In this document: positions 53,211 to 63,733 of the stretch, one piece after another | How positions within the stretch are numbered: the first letter of the stretch is position 1 | Layout: each line of letters starts with the position of its first letter | Source of the DNA: Ferrimonas balearica | GTDB lineage: Bacteria; Pseudomonadota; Gammaproteobacteria; Enterobacterales; Shewanellaceae | DNA length: 64,000 nucleotides | Assembly: GCF_019802055.1 (NCBI RefSeq) | Contig: NZ_JAHVHW010000006.1 | Location: 421,598 to 485,597 of the forward strand | Reading direction: 5' to 3' | Program-made: the position numbers and the translations under genes | Notes under the pieces: model-generated | The model's input: only the letters and a program-made list of their open reading frames with translations | Database searches by the model: none | Told to the model about the DNA's origin: nothing

Positions 53211-54488
53211 TTATCCGGAAAGGGGCCGTCCCATCTGACGCAGATCCGCACCAGTCGGCCTTTGCATCGCCCTCAGGTCAAACTGGGGCAGCACCGCCAG
53301 GGCATGATCAAAGATATCAGCCTGAATCCCCTCGTAGATGGGCCAGCGGGTGTCGTTGGTAAAGCAGTAGATCTCCATGGGCAAGCCATTTTCCGTGGGC
53401 TCCAGCTGGCGCACCATCAGAGTCATCTCCTTGAGGATCATCGGGTGATGCTCAAGATAGGCCTGCAGGTAGGCCCGGAAACAGCCCAGGTTGGTCAGCC
53501 TGCGGCCATTAGCGGGCTGTTCCAGGTGGGTCACTCCCGAATTCGCTTCGGTCAGTTCCTTGCGCTTACAGGCCAGATGGGGCCGCATCAACTCGATCTG
53601 ATCCAGCCGCTCAAACAACGGCTCATCCAGAAAACGTACGGAGTGCAGGTCCAGCAACAGGGAGCGTTTGATCCGGCGTCCGCCAGCCTCCTGCATTCCC
53701 CGCCAGTTGCGGAATGCGTCTGCCACCATAGCGTGAGCCGGGATCATGGTGATGGTCTTGTCGAAGTTCTGCACCTTCACCGTGGTCAGGCTCACCTCGA
53801 TAACGTCGCCATTGGCGCCGTACTTATCCATCTGCACCCAATCACCCCGGCTGACCATGCGGTTGGCCGACAGCTGCACTCCGGCCACAAACCCCAGAAT
53901 CGTGTCGCGAAACACCAGCAACAACAAACCGGTGGCCACACCCAAACCGGATAACAGGTAGAACGGTGACTTGTCCAGCAGTACGGAGATAAAGAGGATG
54001 AAGGCGACCAGGAACAGGAACAGTTTGCCCAGTTGGACAAAACTCTGCACCGGCAAGCGTCGGCTGACCGGACTCAGCAATGCCACAGCCTGCACCGTAT
54101 CCAATACGGCGAAAATCAGGCGGATCACCACCACCAGGATCAACAACTCCAGCGCCATGGTGGCGGCATGATCCCACCAGGGCCAGGCCGCAAACACCAG
54201 CGGCGTGAACAGGTCCAGAATCACCAGCGGCACAATGATTGCCGTCTTCTCAACCACACGGTTTTGCTTAAAGGGCCCCGCCCATGGCCCGACAAGCCTG
54301 TCGCTCAGCGTATTGATGGCACGCCCGGCTATCCGCTTCAGTACCGCGTGGCCCACCCAGGCGATCACCAGCGCAACCAGGGCCAGTACAACAAAGGTTT
54401 GCCAGTCGCTGCTCTCCACTGGCAGGCCCCATTGCTGCAAGGTATCCACCAGTCGGTGGCGCAGCCCGGAGCGAATTTCAGTATCCAA
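53211..54488 (-). CDS. MscS-family (YbdG-like) mechanosensitive ion channel
   Basis: A 425-residue channel with several hydrophobic helices in the first 185 residues. The pore helix and beta domain follow (GVATGLLLLVFRDTILGFVAGV; about 183-204), then the cytoplasmic domain. The long C-terminal part after residue 290 matches YbdG (MscM) rather than MscS. It should release solutes on osmotic downshift. Confidence 0.88.
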   Translation of the reverse strand: MDTEIRSGLRHRLVDTLQQWGLPVESSDWQTFVVLALVALVIAWVGHAVLKRIAGRAINTLSDRLVGPWAGPFKQNRVVEKTAIIVPLVILDLFTPLVFAAWPWWDHAATMALELLILVVVIRLIFAVLDTVQAVALLSPVSRRLPVQSFVQLGKLFLFLVAFILFISVLLDKSPFYLLSGLGVATGLLLLVFRDTILGFVAGVQLSANRMVSRGDWVQMDKYGANGDVIEVSLTTVKVQNFDKTITMIPAHAMVADAFRNWRGMQEAGGRRIKRSLLLDLHSVRFLDEPLFERLDQIELMRPHLACKRKELTEANSGVTHLEQPANGRRLTNLGCFRAYLQAYLEHHPMILKEMTLMVRQLEPTENGLPMEIYCFTNDTRWPIYEGIQADIFDHALAVLPQFDLRAMQRPTGADLRQMGRPLSG

Positions 54489-54553
54489 TTCCGTATCTCT
54501 TAAGTCAGGTGATTACCCATCAGGATAGCGACCGAAACCGTCTTAAGAAACCA

Positions 54554-54579
54554 AAAGCCCCCGCAATTGCGGGGGCTTT
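54554..54579 (-). terminator. Terminator of the hutUH operon
   Basis: A perfect 13-base-pair palindrome (54554-54566 with 54567-54579), U-tract on the minus strand. Confidence 0.85.
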
Positions 54580-54597
54580 CTCTTTTTCATCCGAGGC

Positions 54598-56136
54598 TTA
54601 CAGCGACGGGAGAAGCAGTGAAGGGATAAGACGGTTGTAACTGGCAGAGGCCAGCAACCGGGTTGCTTCCTCGATGTCCGGCGCAAAGAAACGGTCTTTG
54701 TCGTAGAACGCCACTTTCTCTCGCAGCTCCGCTTTGGCAGACTCCACCGCCTCACTGGCCTTGAGCGGCGCCCGGAAATCCAGCCCCTGACAGGCCGCCA
54801 GAAGCTCTACCGCCAGTACACCACGGCTGTTGCCCGCCATCTCACGCAAACGGCGGGCGGCGAAGGTGGCCATGGAAACATGATCCTCCTGGTTGGCGGA
54901 GGTGGGCAGGCTGTCCACCGAGGCCGGATGAGCCAGGCTCTTGTTCTCACTGGCCAGCGCGGCAGCGGTTACCTGAGCGATCATAAAGCCGGAGTTCACG
55001 CCGCCATTATCCACCAGGAAGGCGGGCAGGCCGGAGAGGTGGCGATCAATCAACAAAGCAATGCGACGCTCCGCCAGGGCACCGATCTCACTGATGGCGA
55101 GCGCCAGGTTATCCGCAGCCATCGCCACCGGTTCGGCATGGAAGTTACCACCGGAGATGAAATCGGTTCCCTCATCAGTCGGAAAGACCAGCGGGTTATC
55201 GGTTACGCCGTTGGCCTCCACCAACAGCACCTCAGCCGCCTGTCGGATCTGGGTCAGGCAGGCGCCCATCACCTGGGGCTGACAGCGCAGAGAGTAGGGG
55301 TCCTGCACCTTTTCACAGTTGGCGTGGCTGTCACCCAGTTCAGACTGGGCTCCCAGCAGATGACGGAAGGTGGCGGCGGCATCGATCTGCCCCTTCTGGC
55401 CCCGCACCTCATGAACGCGAGGATCAAAGGGGCGGCGGCTACCCAGCGCCGCTTCAACGCTGATGGCGCCCACCACGGAGCCGGCAGCCCAGAGGTCTTC
55501 CGCATGGAACAGCCCCTCCAGCGCCAGTGCCGTGGAAGCCTGGGTGCCGTTAAGCAGCGCCAGGCCCTCTTTGGCGGCCAGGGTCATTGGCTTCAGGCCC
55601 GCCTTGGCCAGGCCATCTTTGGCCCGAATCACCTGCCCGTGGTAACGCACCTCACCTTCACCCAGCAACGGCAGCACCATATGGGAGAGCGGGGCCAGAT
55701 CGCCCGAGGCGCCGACGGAGCCCTTCTCCGGCACAATGGGGTAAACCCCGGCGTTAACCAGAGCGATAAGCGCATCGATCACCTCCCGGCGAATACCGGA
55801 GAAGCCGCGGGCCAGGGAGTTGATCTTCAGCACCATCATCAGGCGAACGGTGGCGTCGCTCATTGGCTCGCCGGTACCGGCCGCGTGAGAGAGCACAATG
55901 GAGCGCTGCAGCAGTTCCAGGTCCTCTTTGGCAATGCGGGTATTGGCCAGCAAACCAAAGCCGGTATTGATGCCATACACCACCTGATCGCGCTCAATCA
56001 CTTGAGCCACCGCAGCGGCGCTGGCATCAATGGCGGGATAGGCGCTCTCATCCAGAGTCAGTTTCACCCCGTCGCGGCTGACAGCACGCAGTTGGGTCAG
56101 GGTCAGATGCCCTGGAGTCAAAGTCAGGTTCAGCAT
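54598..56136 (-). CDS. hutH: Histidine ammonia-lyase
   Basis: A 512-residue enzyme deaminating L-histidine to urocanate, first step of histidine utilisation. The MIO cofactor forms from the Ala-Ser-Gly triad at 143-145 in [15 protein letters not shown]; the conserved YGINTGFG is near 54. It overlaps hutU by one base (stop/start), so both are made from one transcript. Confidence 0.97.
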   Translation of the reverse strand: MLNLTLTPGHLTLTQLRAVSRDGVKLTLDESAYPAIDASAAAVAQVIERDQVVYGINTGFGLLANTRIAKEDLELLQRSIVLSHAAGTGEPMSDATVRLMMVLKINSLARGFSGIRREVIDALIALVNAGVYPIVPEKGSVGASGDLAPLSHMVLPLLGEGEVRYHGQVIRAKDGLAKAGLKPMTLAAKEGLALLNGTQASTALALEGLFHAEDLWAAGSVVGAISVEAALGSRRPFDPRVHEVRGQKGQIDAAATFRHLLGAQSELGDSHANCEKVQDPYSLRCQPQVMGACLTQIRQAAEVLLVEANGVTDNPLVFPTDEGTDFISGGNFHAEPVAMAADNLALAISEIGALAERRIALLIDRHLSGLPAFLVDNGGVNSGFMIAQVTAAALASENKSLAHPASVDSLPTSANQEDHVSMATFAARRLREMAGNSRGVLAVELLAACQGLDFRAPLKASEAVESAKAELREKVAFYDKDRFFAPDIEEATRLLASASYNRLIPSLLLPSL

Positions 56137-57815
56137 CAGTTGTCCTCCAACATCGGCAGGTCCAGCCCCTGCTCTCGAGCACAGTTCTTCGCAATGTCAT
56201 AGCCGGCATCCGCATGACGCATGACACCAGTGGCCGGGTCGTTCCACAGTACACGGCTGATGCGCTTGTCTGCGGCTTCACTGCCATCACAGCAGATCAC
56301 CACACCGGAGTGCTGAGAGAAACCCATCCCTACGCCACCACCGTGGTGCAGGCTCACCCAGGTGGCGCCACCGGCAGTGTTCAACAGGGCGTTCAGCAAC
56401 GGCCAATCCGACACGGCATCGGAGCCATCCTGCATGCTCTCGGTCTCCCGGTTGGGGGAAGCTACTGAGCCAGAATCCAGGTGATCACGACCGATCACCA
56501 CCGGCCCCTTAAGTTCGCCGTTTTTGACCATCTCGTTGAAAGCGCGGCCCAGGCGGGCACGATCCTTCAGACCCACCCAGCAGATACGGGCAGGCAACCC
56601 CTGGAACTGGATCCGCTCGCGCGCCATATCCAGCCAGTTATGCAGATGCGGGTCGTCCGGGATCAGCTCTTTCACCTTCTGATCGGTCTTATAGATGTCT
56701 TCGGGATCACCGGAAAGAGCGACCCAGCGGAACGGCCCCACGCCCTCACAGAACAACGGACGGATATAGGCAGGCACAAACCCGGGGAAATCGAAGGCGT
56801 TCTTCACCCCCTCCTCAAACGCCATCTGACGGATGTTGTTGCCGTAGTCCAGAGTGGCGGCGCCACGCTCCTGCAGGGTCAGCATCGCCTGCACCTGAAC
56901 CGCCATGGAAGCTTTGGCGGCAGCGACAACGGCTTTCGGGTCGGACTCGCGCATCGCTTTGGCCTGATCCAGAGTCCAGCCCTGAGGCAGGTAGCCATTT
57001 AAGGGGTCATGGGCGGAGGTCTGATCGGTCACCACATCGGGTGTAATGCCGCGCTCAACCAGCTCGGCAAACACGTCTGCCGCATTGCCAAGCAAACCTA
57101 CAGAGATCGCTTCACCCTTGGCGGTCGCCTCGTTGATGATGGTCAGGGCCTCATCAAGGGAGAGGGCTTTCTTGTCGACGTAACCGGTGCGCAGACGGAA
57201 ATCGATGCGGGTCTCGTCGCACTCCACCGCCAGACAGGCAAAGCCCGCCATGGTGGCAGCCAGCGGCTGAGCGCCACCCATACCACCCAGACCACCGGTC
57301 AGGATCCAGCGCCCTTTGGCCACACCGTCAAAGTGCTGCTTGGCAACCGCAACAAAGGTTTCGTAGGTGCCCTGCACAATCCCCTGGCTGCCGATGTAGA
57401 TCCAGGAGCCCGCGGTCATCTGGCCATACATTGCCAGACCCAGCTTATCCAACTCGTTAAAGTGGTCCCAGTTGGCCCAGTGAGGCACCAGGTTGGAGTT
57501 GGCGATGAGCACCCGTGGCGCATCAGCATGGGTTTTGAATACGCCAACCGGCTTACCGGACTGAACCAGAAGGGTCTCATCCTCCTCCAGGCGCTTCAGG
57601 GTCTCGACAATCTTATCGAAACAGGGCCAGTCACGGGCCGCACGACCAATACCGCCATACACCACCAGGTCTTCCGGGCGCTCGGCCACTTCGGGATCCA
57701 GGTTGTTCATCAGCATGCGGAGCGGGGCTTCAGTCAACCAGCTTTTGGCAGACAGCTCAGTACCACGGGGGGCGCGGATCACCCGGCTAGGGTCATGACG
57801 CGGGTCCTTACTCAT
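56136..57815 (-). CDS. hutU: Urocanate hydratase
   Basis: A 559-residue NAD-containing enzyme converting urocanate to imidazolonepropionate. Family text: [22 protein letters not shown] type N-terminus, [26 protein letters not shown] and HHGGGVGMG near the C-terminus. I use MSKDPRHD at 57815, which has AAGGAAG seven bases upstream, in place of the longer reading from 57845. First structural gene of the operon read from hutC. Confidence 0.97.
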   Translation of the reverse strand: MSKDPRHDPSRVIRAPRGTELSAKSWLTEAPLRMLMNNLDPEVAERPEDLVVYGGIGRAARDWPCFDKIVETLKRLEEDETLLVQSGKPVGVFKTHADAPRVLIANSNLVPHWANWDHFNELDKLGLAMYGQMTAGSWIYIGSQGIVQGTYETFVAVAKQHFDGVAKGRWILTGGLGGMGGAQPLAATMAGFACLAVECDETRIDFRLRTGYVDKKALSLDEALTIINEATAKGEAISVGLLGNAADVFAELVERGITPDVVTDQTSAHDPLNGYLPQGWTLDQAKAMRESDPKAVVAAAKASMAVQVQAMLTLQERGAATLDYGNNIRQMAFEEGVKNAFDFPGFVPAYIRPLFCEGVGPFRWVALSGDPEDIYKTDQKVKELIPDDPHLHNWLDMARERIQFQGLPARICWVGLKDRARLGRAFNEMVKNGELKGPVVIGRDHLDSGSVASPNRETESMQDGSDAVSDWPLLNALLNTAGGATWVSLHHGGGVGMGFSQHSGVVICCDGSEAADKRISRVLWNDPATGVMRHADAGYDIAKNCAREQGLDLPMLEDN

Positions 57816-57825
57816 CGTTACTTCC

Positions 57826-58539
57826 TTATCGTGATGTTGATTCAACCATCAGGTGGCCACCGAGCCGGAACCGGCTTCCCGGGTGCAACAACCTGGCGTA
57901 GCTCACCACTCCCTGGGAGGACCAGGTGCGGCGACAGATCTGCAAACAGGGCTCCGGCCCCTCCAGGGACAGCAACCGTTGCTGAACCTCGCTGGGGGCC
58001 ACCGCCTCAATCAGGTGGTGCGCCTGGGTCAGCGGGGCCACCTGGGACAGGTATTCATGGGGCGTTTGACTGGAGAAGGGTTGCTCCAGGTAATCCGGCA
58101 CCAGCGCCGGATTGACGTAGCGGTCCTCCAGTTGGACCGGCTGGCCATTCTCCAGATGCAGCAGTGAGGAGCGGAAGATGGTGCTGCCAGCGGGTACCGC
58201 CAGGGCAATCGCCACCTCAGCCTCCGCCGCAACGGGCTTGAGCAACAGCAACTGGGCGCTGTGCTGGTGGCCGCGCTCGCTGATCTCTTCAGCAATATTG
58301 CGGATCGCCATCATGCTGCCCTGAGACTTGAAGGGCGCCACAAAGGTGCCTAGCCCCTGACTGCGCACCAGCACCCCTTGCTCCACCAGTTCAGTCAAGG
58401 CTCGTCGGGCCGTCATGCGGCTGCAGGCAAAGCGCTCCGCCAGTGCATTTTCTGACGGCACCTGCTCATGCTCCTGCCAATGGCCCTGCTCAATCTCTTC
58501 ACTGATGGCCTGCTTAATGGCCTCGAATTTTGGGATCAC
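57826..58539 (-). CDS. hutC: Histidine-utilisation repressor HutC
   Basis: A 237-residue GntR/HutC regulator. The N-terminal winged helix (about 5-75) has [19 protein letters not shown]; the C-terminal UTRA domain (about 90-230) senses urocanate. It lies upstream of hutU with a 10-base gap and next to a palindromic operator. Urocanate binding should relieve repression of hutCUH and hutI. Confidence 0.94.
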   Translation of the reverse strand: MIPKFEAIKQAISEEIEQGHWQEHEQVPSENALAERFACSRMTARRALTELVEQGVLVRSQGLGTFVAPFKSQGSMMAIRNIAEEISERGHQHSAQLLLLKPVAAEAEVAIALAVPAGSTIFRSSLLHLENGQPVQLEDRYVNPALVPDYLEQPFSSQTPHEYLSQVAPLTQAHHLIEAVAPSEVQQRLLSLEGPEPCLQICRRTWSSQGVVSYARLLHPGSRFRLGGHLMVESTSR

Positions 58540-58588
58540 TCCGGCCCCTCATCCTGTCCGTTCTGGTTATCACCATGTCACAGCAAGG

Positions 58589-58600
58589 TTGTATATACAA
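58589..58600. promoter_or_regulatory. HutC operator
   Basis: TTGTATATACAA is a perfect 12-base palindrome between divergent hutC and hutI, 50 bases from each start. A second half-site GAATATACC follows at 58601-58609. HutC sites in other proteobacteria have the same TTGTA-type core. Confidence 0.75.
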
Positions 58601-58650
58601 GAATATACCGCCACAATGCGATAACGACATTGGCAGTGGAGAGCGACGCG

Positions 58651-59880
58651 ATGGATTGGGATCAGCTTTGGATTGAGGTCAACCTGGCCACCATGGATCC
58701 AGACCAGGAGGGCGCCTATGGCGCGATTCGGGACGGCGCAGTGGCCATCAAGGACGGCAAGATTGCCTGGGTGGGTCCACGCAGCGCCCTGCCAGAGTTC
58801 GACCCCTTCTCACTGCCGGTTTACCGGGGCCACGGCGGATGGCTGACACCCGGCCTGATCGATTGCCACACCCACCTGCTGTTCGGCGGTACCCGGGCCA
58901 GTGAGTTTGAACAGCGACTCAATGGCGCGACCTATGAGCAGATCGCCAGGGCCGGTGGCGGCATCCTATCAACGGTTCGCGCTACCCGTGCGGCCGATGA
59001 GGAATCCCTGTTTCAAAGTGGGCGAAAGCGTCTCAACAGCCTGCTGCGTGAAGGGGTCACTACGGTGGAGATCAAATCCGGCTATGGATTAGACCTCCCA
59101 ACGGAGCGCCGTCTGCTGGAGGTAGCTCGTCACCTGGGCTCCATGCACCCGATAGAGGTGGTCACCACCTTTCTGGGCGCCCACGCCCTGCCCGAAGAGT
59201 ACAAAGGCGATGCCGAAGGTTACGTTCGCCATGTGATCGAGGAGCAGTTGCCAGCCATTGCCGCCGAGGGGCTGGCGGATGCGGTGGACGTGTTCTGCGA
59301 GAATATTGCGTTCGACCTGGCCCAGACCGAAGCGGTGTTCCAGGCAGCCAAGGCCCATGATCTGCCCGTTAAGCTGCACGCAGAGCAGCTCTCCAACATG
59401 GGTGGTTCTGCCCTCGCAGCCCGCTATCAAGCCCTGTCCGTGGATCACATCGAATGCCTCGACGAAGCTGGCGTGAAGGCGATTTCGGAATCCGGTACCG
59501 TCGCGGTGCTGCTGCCAGGTGCCTTCTTCACCCTGAAAGAGACCCGACTGCCCCCAATCGACCTGCTGCGGCAGCACCGGGTGCCGATGGCGCTGGCCTC
59601 AGACTTCAATCCCGGCAGTTCGCCACTCTGTTCTACCCTGTTGATGCTCAATATGGGCTGCACACTGTTTGGCCTGACACCCGAAGAAGCGCTTTCCGGT
59701 GTCACCCGCTGCGCCGCCCAGGCATTGGGTTTGCAAGAGCAGGTCGGGCAGATCCGGGTCGGCATGGAAGCGGACCTGGTGTTATGGGAGATTGATGAGC
59801 CCGCAGAGCTGGCCTGGCAGTACGGCTGCAACCCCTGCCGGGAGGTGATGAAGCACGGCCAGATGGTGACGCTGAGATAA
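58651..59880 (+). CDS. hutI: Imidazolonepropionase
   Basis: A 409-residue zinc/iron amidohydrolase converting imidazolonepropionate to formiminoglutamate. Metal ligands: PGLIDCHTHLLFGG (about 67-80), TFLGAHALPEEY, KLHAEQLSN and LASDFNPGSSP. I start at ATG 58651 with GGAGAG upstream; an extended reading covers the HutC operator and would be wrong. The gene for the next step (hutG/hutF) is not in the window. Confidence 0.96.
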   Translation: MDWDQLWIEVNLATMDPDQEGAYGAIRDGAVAIKDGKIAWVGPRSALPEFDPFSLPVYRGHGGWLTPGLIDCHTHLLFGGTRASEFEQRLNGATYEQIARAGGGILSTVRATRAADEESLFQSGRKRLNSLLREGVTTVEIKSGYGLDLPTERRLLEVARHLGSMHPIEVVTTFLGAHALPEEYKGDAEGYVRHVIEEQLPAIAAEGLADAVDVFCENIAFDLAQTEAVFQAAKAHDLPVKLHAEQLSNMGGSALAARYQALSVDHIECLDEAGVKAISESGTVAVLLPGAFFTLKETRLPPIDLLRQHRVPMALASDFNPGSSPLCSTLLMLNMGCTLFGLTPEEALSGVTRCAAQALGLQEQVGQIRVGMEADLVLWEIDEPAELAWQYGCNPCREVMKHGQMVTLR

Positions 59881-59968
59881 TGAGTCCTAATCGCCCCCGG
59901 GTTTTTCTGGCATCACCGGGGGCCGGGGGCTACTATCAACCGGAATAAAAACGACTTGAAGAGGACGT

Positions 59969-60646
59969 ATGGGAGTTCAAGCCATCATCGTGGATACCGC
60001 TGGCACCACGACCGATTTCCAATTTATCAAGGACACACTCTTCTCCTACTCTGCCGACGCCCTTCCGGACTTCCTGGACCAGCACCAGAACGATTTTGCG
60101 GTCAGCAATCTGCTGGCGGATCTGCGTGCTCATGCCGGTGAACCCGATGCAGACCTGGAGCAACTGACCGGGCTTATCCGCGAGTGGATCGCCCAGGACA
60201 AGAAGATCACCGCATTGAAAACCCTGCAGGGACTGATCTGGAAGCAGGGGTACCTCAAGGGCGAGTTCAAGGGGCACGTCTATGCCGATGCCGCCGAAGC
60301 ACTGAAAAACTGGAAAGGGCAGGGCAAGCGCCTGTACAGCTACTCCTCCAGCTCTGCCGATGCTCAGGATCTGCTGTTTAAACACAGTGACCAGGGCGAC
60401 CTCAGTGCCCTGTTTTACGGCCACTTTGATACCAACCTAGGGCAGAAAAAAACCGTTCAGGCCTACAAGAATATCCTGAACGTGGTGAGCCTGTGGCCCA
60501 AGCATGTTCTGTTCATCTCCGACGATGTGGAGGAGTTGAACGCCGCTCGGGAAGCGGGCCTGCGCACCTGTCAGGTGGTCCGTGGCGAAGGTGTCCGCCA
60601 GGGGGATCACAACGTCGTGGATGACTTCAGCCAACTGAAGCTCTGA
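59969..60646 (+). CDS. mtnC: Acireductone synthase (enolase-phosphatase E1)
   Basis: A 225-residue HAD-superfamily enzyme of the methionine salvage pathway. Typical text: LKTLQGLIWKQGY, YSYSSSSADAQ, SGHFDT-like YGHFDTNLGQK and LFISDDVEELNAA. Motif I is VDTAGTTTDF, with Ala where many MtnC proteins have Glu (DIEGTT); the same variant is, from memory, present in Shewanella-type members. No other mtn gene is in the window. Confidence 0.85.
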   Translation: MGVQAIIVDTAGTTTDFQFIKDTLFSYSADALPDFLDQHQNDFAVSNLLADLRAHAGEPDADLEQLTGLIREWIAQDKKITALKTLQGLIWKQGYLKGEFKGHVYADAAEALKNWKGQGKRLYSYSSSSADAQDLLFKHSDQGDLSALFYGHFDTNLGQKKTVQAYKNILNVVSLWPKHVLFISDDVEELNAAREAGLRTCQVVRGEGVRQGDHNVVDDFSQLKL

Positions 60647-60660
60647 TAACGAAGCCAATC

Positions 60661-61047
60661 GTGAAAGCCTCTAACGGAAAGCGGGCCATCCATTGGGCTG
60701 GCCCACTCATCGGCGCTGCCATCCTGATACTGAGCGGTGGGATCTGGATGCAAAGCCTGTGGCAATGGCCACTGCTCAATCTGACGGTCGGAGAGTTTCT
60801 TGGCGGCGACACCCCTGTTTGGCAGGTGCAGTTGGCCACCGCCGGGCTGCTTATCCTCAACACACTGTGGCTGGGCTGCGGCATGTTCCTGGGGGCTGCC
60901 CTTTGCCTGCGTCGTCGTCCCCATCCCGCAGTCTATTACCTCTGTGCCTTTACGCTGCTGTTTGGTGGCATAGTCTCCAAACTGCTGGCGGTCCTGGCCA
61001 TTCTGTTCCGCCTGGTGAAGGACGCCATTGAGGATGTCGTTCGCTAA
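60661..61047 (+). CDS. Hypothetical membrane protein
   Basis: A 128-residue protein with about three hydrophobic segments (about 12-30, 58-82, 92-115). It starts at GTG, 14 bases after mtnC. No family is recognised. Probably cotranscribed with mtnC. Confidence 0.65.
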   Translation: MKASNGKRAIHWAGPLIGAAILILSGGIWMQSLWQWPLLNLTVGEFLGGDTPVWQVQLATAGLLILNTLWLGCGMFLGAALCLRRRPHPAVYYLCAFTLLFGGIVSKLLAVLAILFRLVKDAIEDVVR

Positions 61048-61054
61048 AAAAGAC

Positions 61055-61078
61055 AAAAGGCGCCCAATGGCGCCTTTT
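61055..61078. terminator. Bidirectional terminator after the mtnC operon
   Basis: A 10-base-pair stem (61055-61064 with 61069-61078), with A/T flanks, between convergent genes. Confidence 0.85.
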
Positions 61079-61093
61079 CTGTTTCAACGAGGC

Positions 61094-61504
61094 TTAATCC
61101 TCAGGGGTCTCTGAGGCACTCAGATGGGCCTCCAGCGCCTGACGAATTGTGTCGGGAATGCGGACTGACTGGTTGCTCTGATAGTCAAAGTGCACCATCA
61201 CCGCCTTTCCTCTGGCCGTCACCTTGCCGTCCTGAACCACCTGCTGACTGACATCGAAGGAGCTGCTACCCAGGCGGGAGAGGCGGGTTTCGACGGTCAC
61301 CGGCTTGCCGTAATAGGTCTGAGCCAGAAAGTCCACATGGACGCTGGCCAGGATCAGGTTCCAGCGGCTCAGATCCAACTCAGGGACAAACAGCTCGAAG
61401 ATGGGCGTTCGCCCCTCCTCAAACCACACCGGAATCACGGTGTTGTTGATGTGCCCAAGGGCGTCGGTTTCCATAAACCGGGGATCAAATTGGGTGGTAA
61501 ACAT
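61094..61504 (-). CDS. Hotdog-fold acyl-CoA thioesterase (4HBT/YbgC-like)
   Basis: A 136-residue single hotdog domain. The catalytic aspartate region is RFMETDALGHINNTVIPVWFEEGR (about residues 9-32). I start at ATG 61504, which has GGAGG just upstream; a longer reading is 5 residues more. It is next to an acyl-CoA ligase gene on the same strand, with a terminator between, so a role in fatty acyl-CoA turnover is reasonable. Confidence 0.88.
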   Translation of the reverse strand: MFTTQFDPRFMETDALGHINNTVIPVWFEEGRTPIFELFVPELDLSRWNLILASVHVDFLAQTYYGKPVTVETRLSRLGSSSFDVSQQVVQDGKVTARGKAVMVHFDYQSNQSVRIPDTIRQALEAHLSASETPED

Positions 61505-61538
61505 CCAGCCTCCTGCCAATGTGGTGTTCCGTTATAAC

Positions 61539-61561
61539 AAAAAAGGCCCCCATTGGGGGCC
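61539..61561 (-). terminator. Terminator of the acyl-CoA ligase gene
   Basis: A stem of seven G/C pairs (61545-61551 with 61555-61561) is followed on the minus strand by six U residues. Confidence 0.85.
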
Positions 61562-61576
61562 CTTCTGATTGGACGG

Positions 61577-63412
61577 TTACGCCTTGGCGGAGGCAACCTT
61601 TCGGTACATCGCCTCAATCTCTTTGGCAAAGCGCTGGTTGATCACCTTGCGACGCAGTTTCATGGTCGGCGTCAGTTCACCGCGCTTCATGCAGAACTCG
61701 CGAGGCAGCAGGGTAAACTGCTTCACCTGTTCAAACCGGGCCAGTTCCGCCTGCACCGCTTTCAGGCGCTCCTCGAAATGGGCCTTAACGGTCGCATGGT
61801 TAACCAGGTCCAGCTTGTCCTTGTACTGAATGCCCACATCGCGCGCCCACTGCTCCAGGGACTCAAATGCCGGAACGATCAAAGCTGACACATAGTTGCG
61901 GGCATCGGCGATGATGGCGATCTGCTCCACCAGCGGATCCCGGGATACCATCCCTTCGACGCGCTGAGGTGCGATGTATTTGCCGTTAGAGGTCTTCATC
62001 AGCTCTTTGATGCGGTCGGTGATCAGCAGGCGACCCTGCGCATCCAGGTAACCACAGTCACCGGTCTTGAGCCAACCATCCGCGTCAAAAGCCTCAGCGG
62101 TATCCTGCGGGCGGTTGTAGTAACCACGCATCACCGTATCGCCCTTCACCAGGATCTCATCGTTAGGACCGATCTTGACCTGCACTTCAGGCAGCGGGTT
62201 ACCGTTGGTGCCAATGCCAATGCCACCCATGCGGTTGGCGGTCACGGAAGCGGTGGTTTCGGTCATGCCGAAGCCGCACAACACGGTGAGCCCAACAGAC
62301 TGGAAAAACTCGTTCACAACCGGATCCAGCGCAGCACCACCAGCGGGCATAAAGCGGATGCGTCCGCCCAGCTTTTCGCGGACCTTAGAAAGAACCAGTT
62401 TGTCGGCCAGCGCCAGCTTGGCGCGGGCAAACGCCCCCAGAGCCGGGCCACCCTGTTCCGCTTCAAAGCGTTTCAGACCCTGCTTCAGAGACCACATAAA
62501 CAGGCCACGCTTGTGGGCCGGAGCCTGTTCCAGCTTCTCCATCACGGCAGAGTAGATCTTCTCGTACAGACGGGGCACGGCACACATCACGTGAGGACGA
62601 ACCTCGGCCAGGGCATCCTGAACCTTCATTGGGTCGGCCAGATAGGCGTTGGTGCCACCCTGAGTCAACACATAGAGGCTCCAGCCACGCTCAAACACGT
62701 GAGACAGGGGCAGGAACGCCAGGGAAACATCCCCTTCGCCGAACGGCAGAAACTCAACATGCTGGCGAACGGTGCTGGCAAAGTTGCGGTAGTCCAACAT
62801 CACGCCTTTGGGTTCACCGGTGGTGCCGGAGGTGTAGATCAGGGTTAGCAGGTCATCGAGTTGGCGATCTGCGATACGCTGATCCAGCTCTGCCTGATAC
62901 GCGGCGTGCCCCGCTGCAATCAGCGCAGACTGATGATGAATGGTGACCTCACACTCCTGAGGAGCCAGATCATCCTCCATCAACACGATGTGCTGCAGAG
63001 TCGGGCAGTGTGGCACCAGAGCCAAAGCTTTGGTGTATTGCTCCTCTCCGGCGACAAACAGCACCTTCGCGCCCGCATCATTGACGATGTAGGCCGCCTG
63101 TTCATCGGTGTTGGTCGGATAGATCGGCGCAATGACGGCTCGGCACTGCATGCTGGCGACATCGGCAATGGCCCACTCAGCACCGTTCTGAGCAAAGATG
63201 GCGACCTTATCCTGCACCTGGACCCCAAGGGCCAGCAGAGCGCGGGACAGGGCGTCCAGTTGCTCACCAAAGCGTTTCCAGGAGATATCCTGCCATTGGC
63301 CGGCAACCTGATGACGCAGGGCAGGGGCATCGCCCCGTTGCGCGATCCGCTCTCGCAGGACCTTAACCAGATGCAGTTGCTCTAATGACGGTTTCACCAC
63401 ACTCTTCCCCAT
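61577..63412 (-). CDS. Long-chain fatty acyl-CoA ligase (FAA1-like)
   Basis: A 611-residue AMP-forming synthetase. The ATP/AMP signature LTLIYTSGTTGEPKGVML is near residues 190-208. Also seen are GFGMTETTASVT (about 385), the hinge/adenylate motif DGWLKTGDCGYLD, and IKELMKTSNGKYIAP. The length and lack of a transmembrane segment match the FAA1 group, a paralogue of fadD. It should activate fatty acids for beta-oxidation or membrane synthesis. Confidence 0.92.
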   Translation of the reverse strand: MGKSVVKPSLEQLHLVKVLRERIAQRGDAPALRHQVAGQWQDISWKRFGEQLDALSRALLALGVQVQDKVAIFAQNGAEWAIADVASMQCRAVIAPIYPTNTDEQAAYIVNDAGAKVLFVAGEEQYTKALALVPHCPTLQHIVLMEDDLAPQECEVTIHHQSALIAAGHAAYQAELDQRIADRQLDDLLTLIYTSGTTGEPKGVMLDYRNFASTVRQHVEFLPFGEGDVSLAFLPLSHVFERGWSLYVLTQGGTNAYLADPMKVQDALAEVRPHVMCAVPRLYEKIYSAVMEKLEQAPAHKRGLFMWSLKQGLKRFEAEQGGPALGAFARAKLALADKLVLSKVREKLGGRIRFMPAGGAALDPVVNEFFQSVGLTVLCGFGMTETTASVTANRMGGIGIGTNGNPLPEVQVKIGPNDEILVKGDTVMRGYYNRPQDTAEAFDADGWLKTGDCGYLDAQGRLLITDRIKELMKTSNGKYIAPQRVEGMVSRDPLVEQIAIIADARNYVSALIVPAFESLEQWARDVGIQYKDKLDLVNHATVKAHFEERLKAVQAELARFEQVKQFTLLPREFCMKRGELTPTMKLRRKVINQRFAKEIEAMYRKVASAKA

Positions 63413-63700
63413 CGTAACTTTTGTTTAGCGTACACATGTACACTCTTTGGTTGCGCATAGTACCCATATTGTTCCCGTTGGAGCAGTAAATTCGAGCACT
63501 TTTGCGTACAGTCGCACACTTTTTCAGCACACGTTCAGCCCTATTTTCAGCCTGTTGGCAGCCAATTTCACAGCTGCGACAACTGAGTTAACAGCTGTAC
63601 CTATCAGTTTTTAGAGCAAAAAACCTAATTCAGCCACTTTTCCGATATGAGTATCGACCAGGGGATCGGGAGAGGAACCTTTTTTCGAAGGGATAAACGA
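63413..63700. promoter_or_regulatory. Upstream region of the acyl-CoA ligase gene
   Basis: No gene is seen. GTACA-CA-TGTAC (63431-63442) is an operator-like inverted repeat 20-30 bases from the ligase start. Three TTCAGC repeats occur at 63520-63560. This region also receives the end of the rRNA operon. Confidence 0.45.
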
Positions 63701-63725
63701 CAAAACCCAGCCGTTAGGCTGGGTT
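63701..63725 (-). terminator. rRNA operon terminator
   Basis: A 9-base-pair stem (63704-63712 with 63717-63725) followed on the minus strand by four U residues, nine bases after the tRNA 3' end. Confidence 0.85.
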
Positions 63726-63733
63726 CTGAAAGA

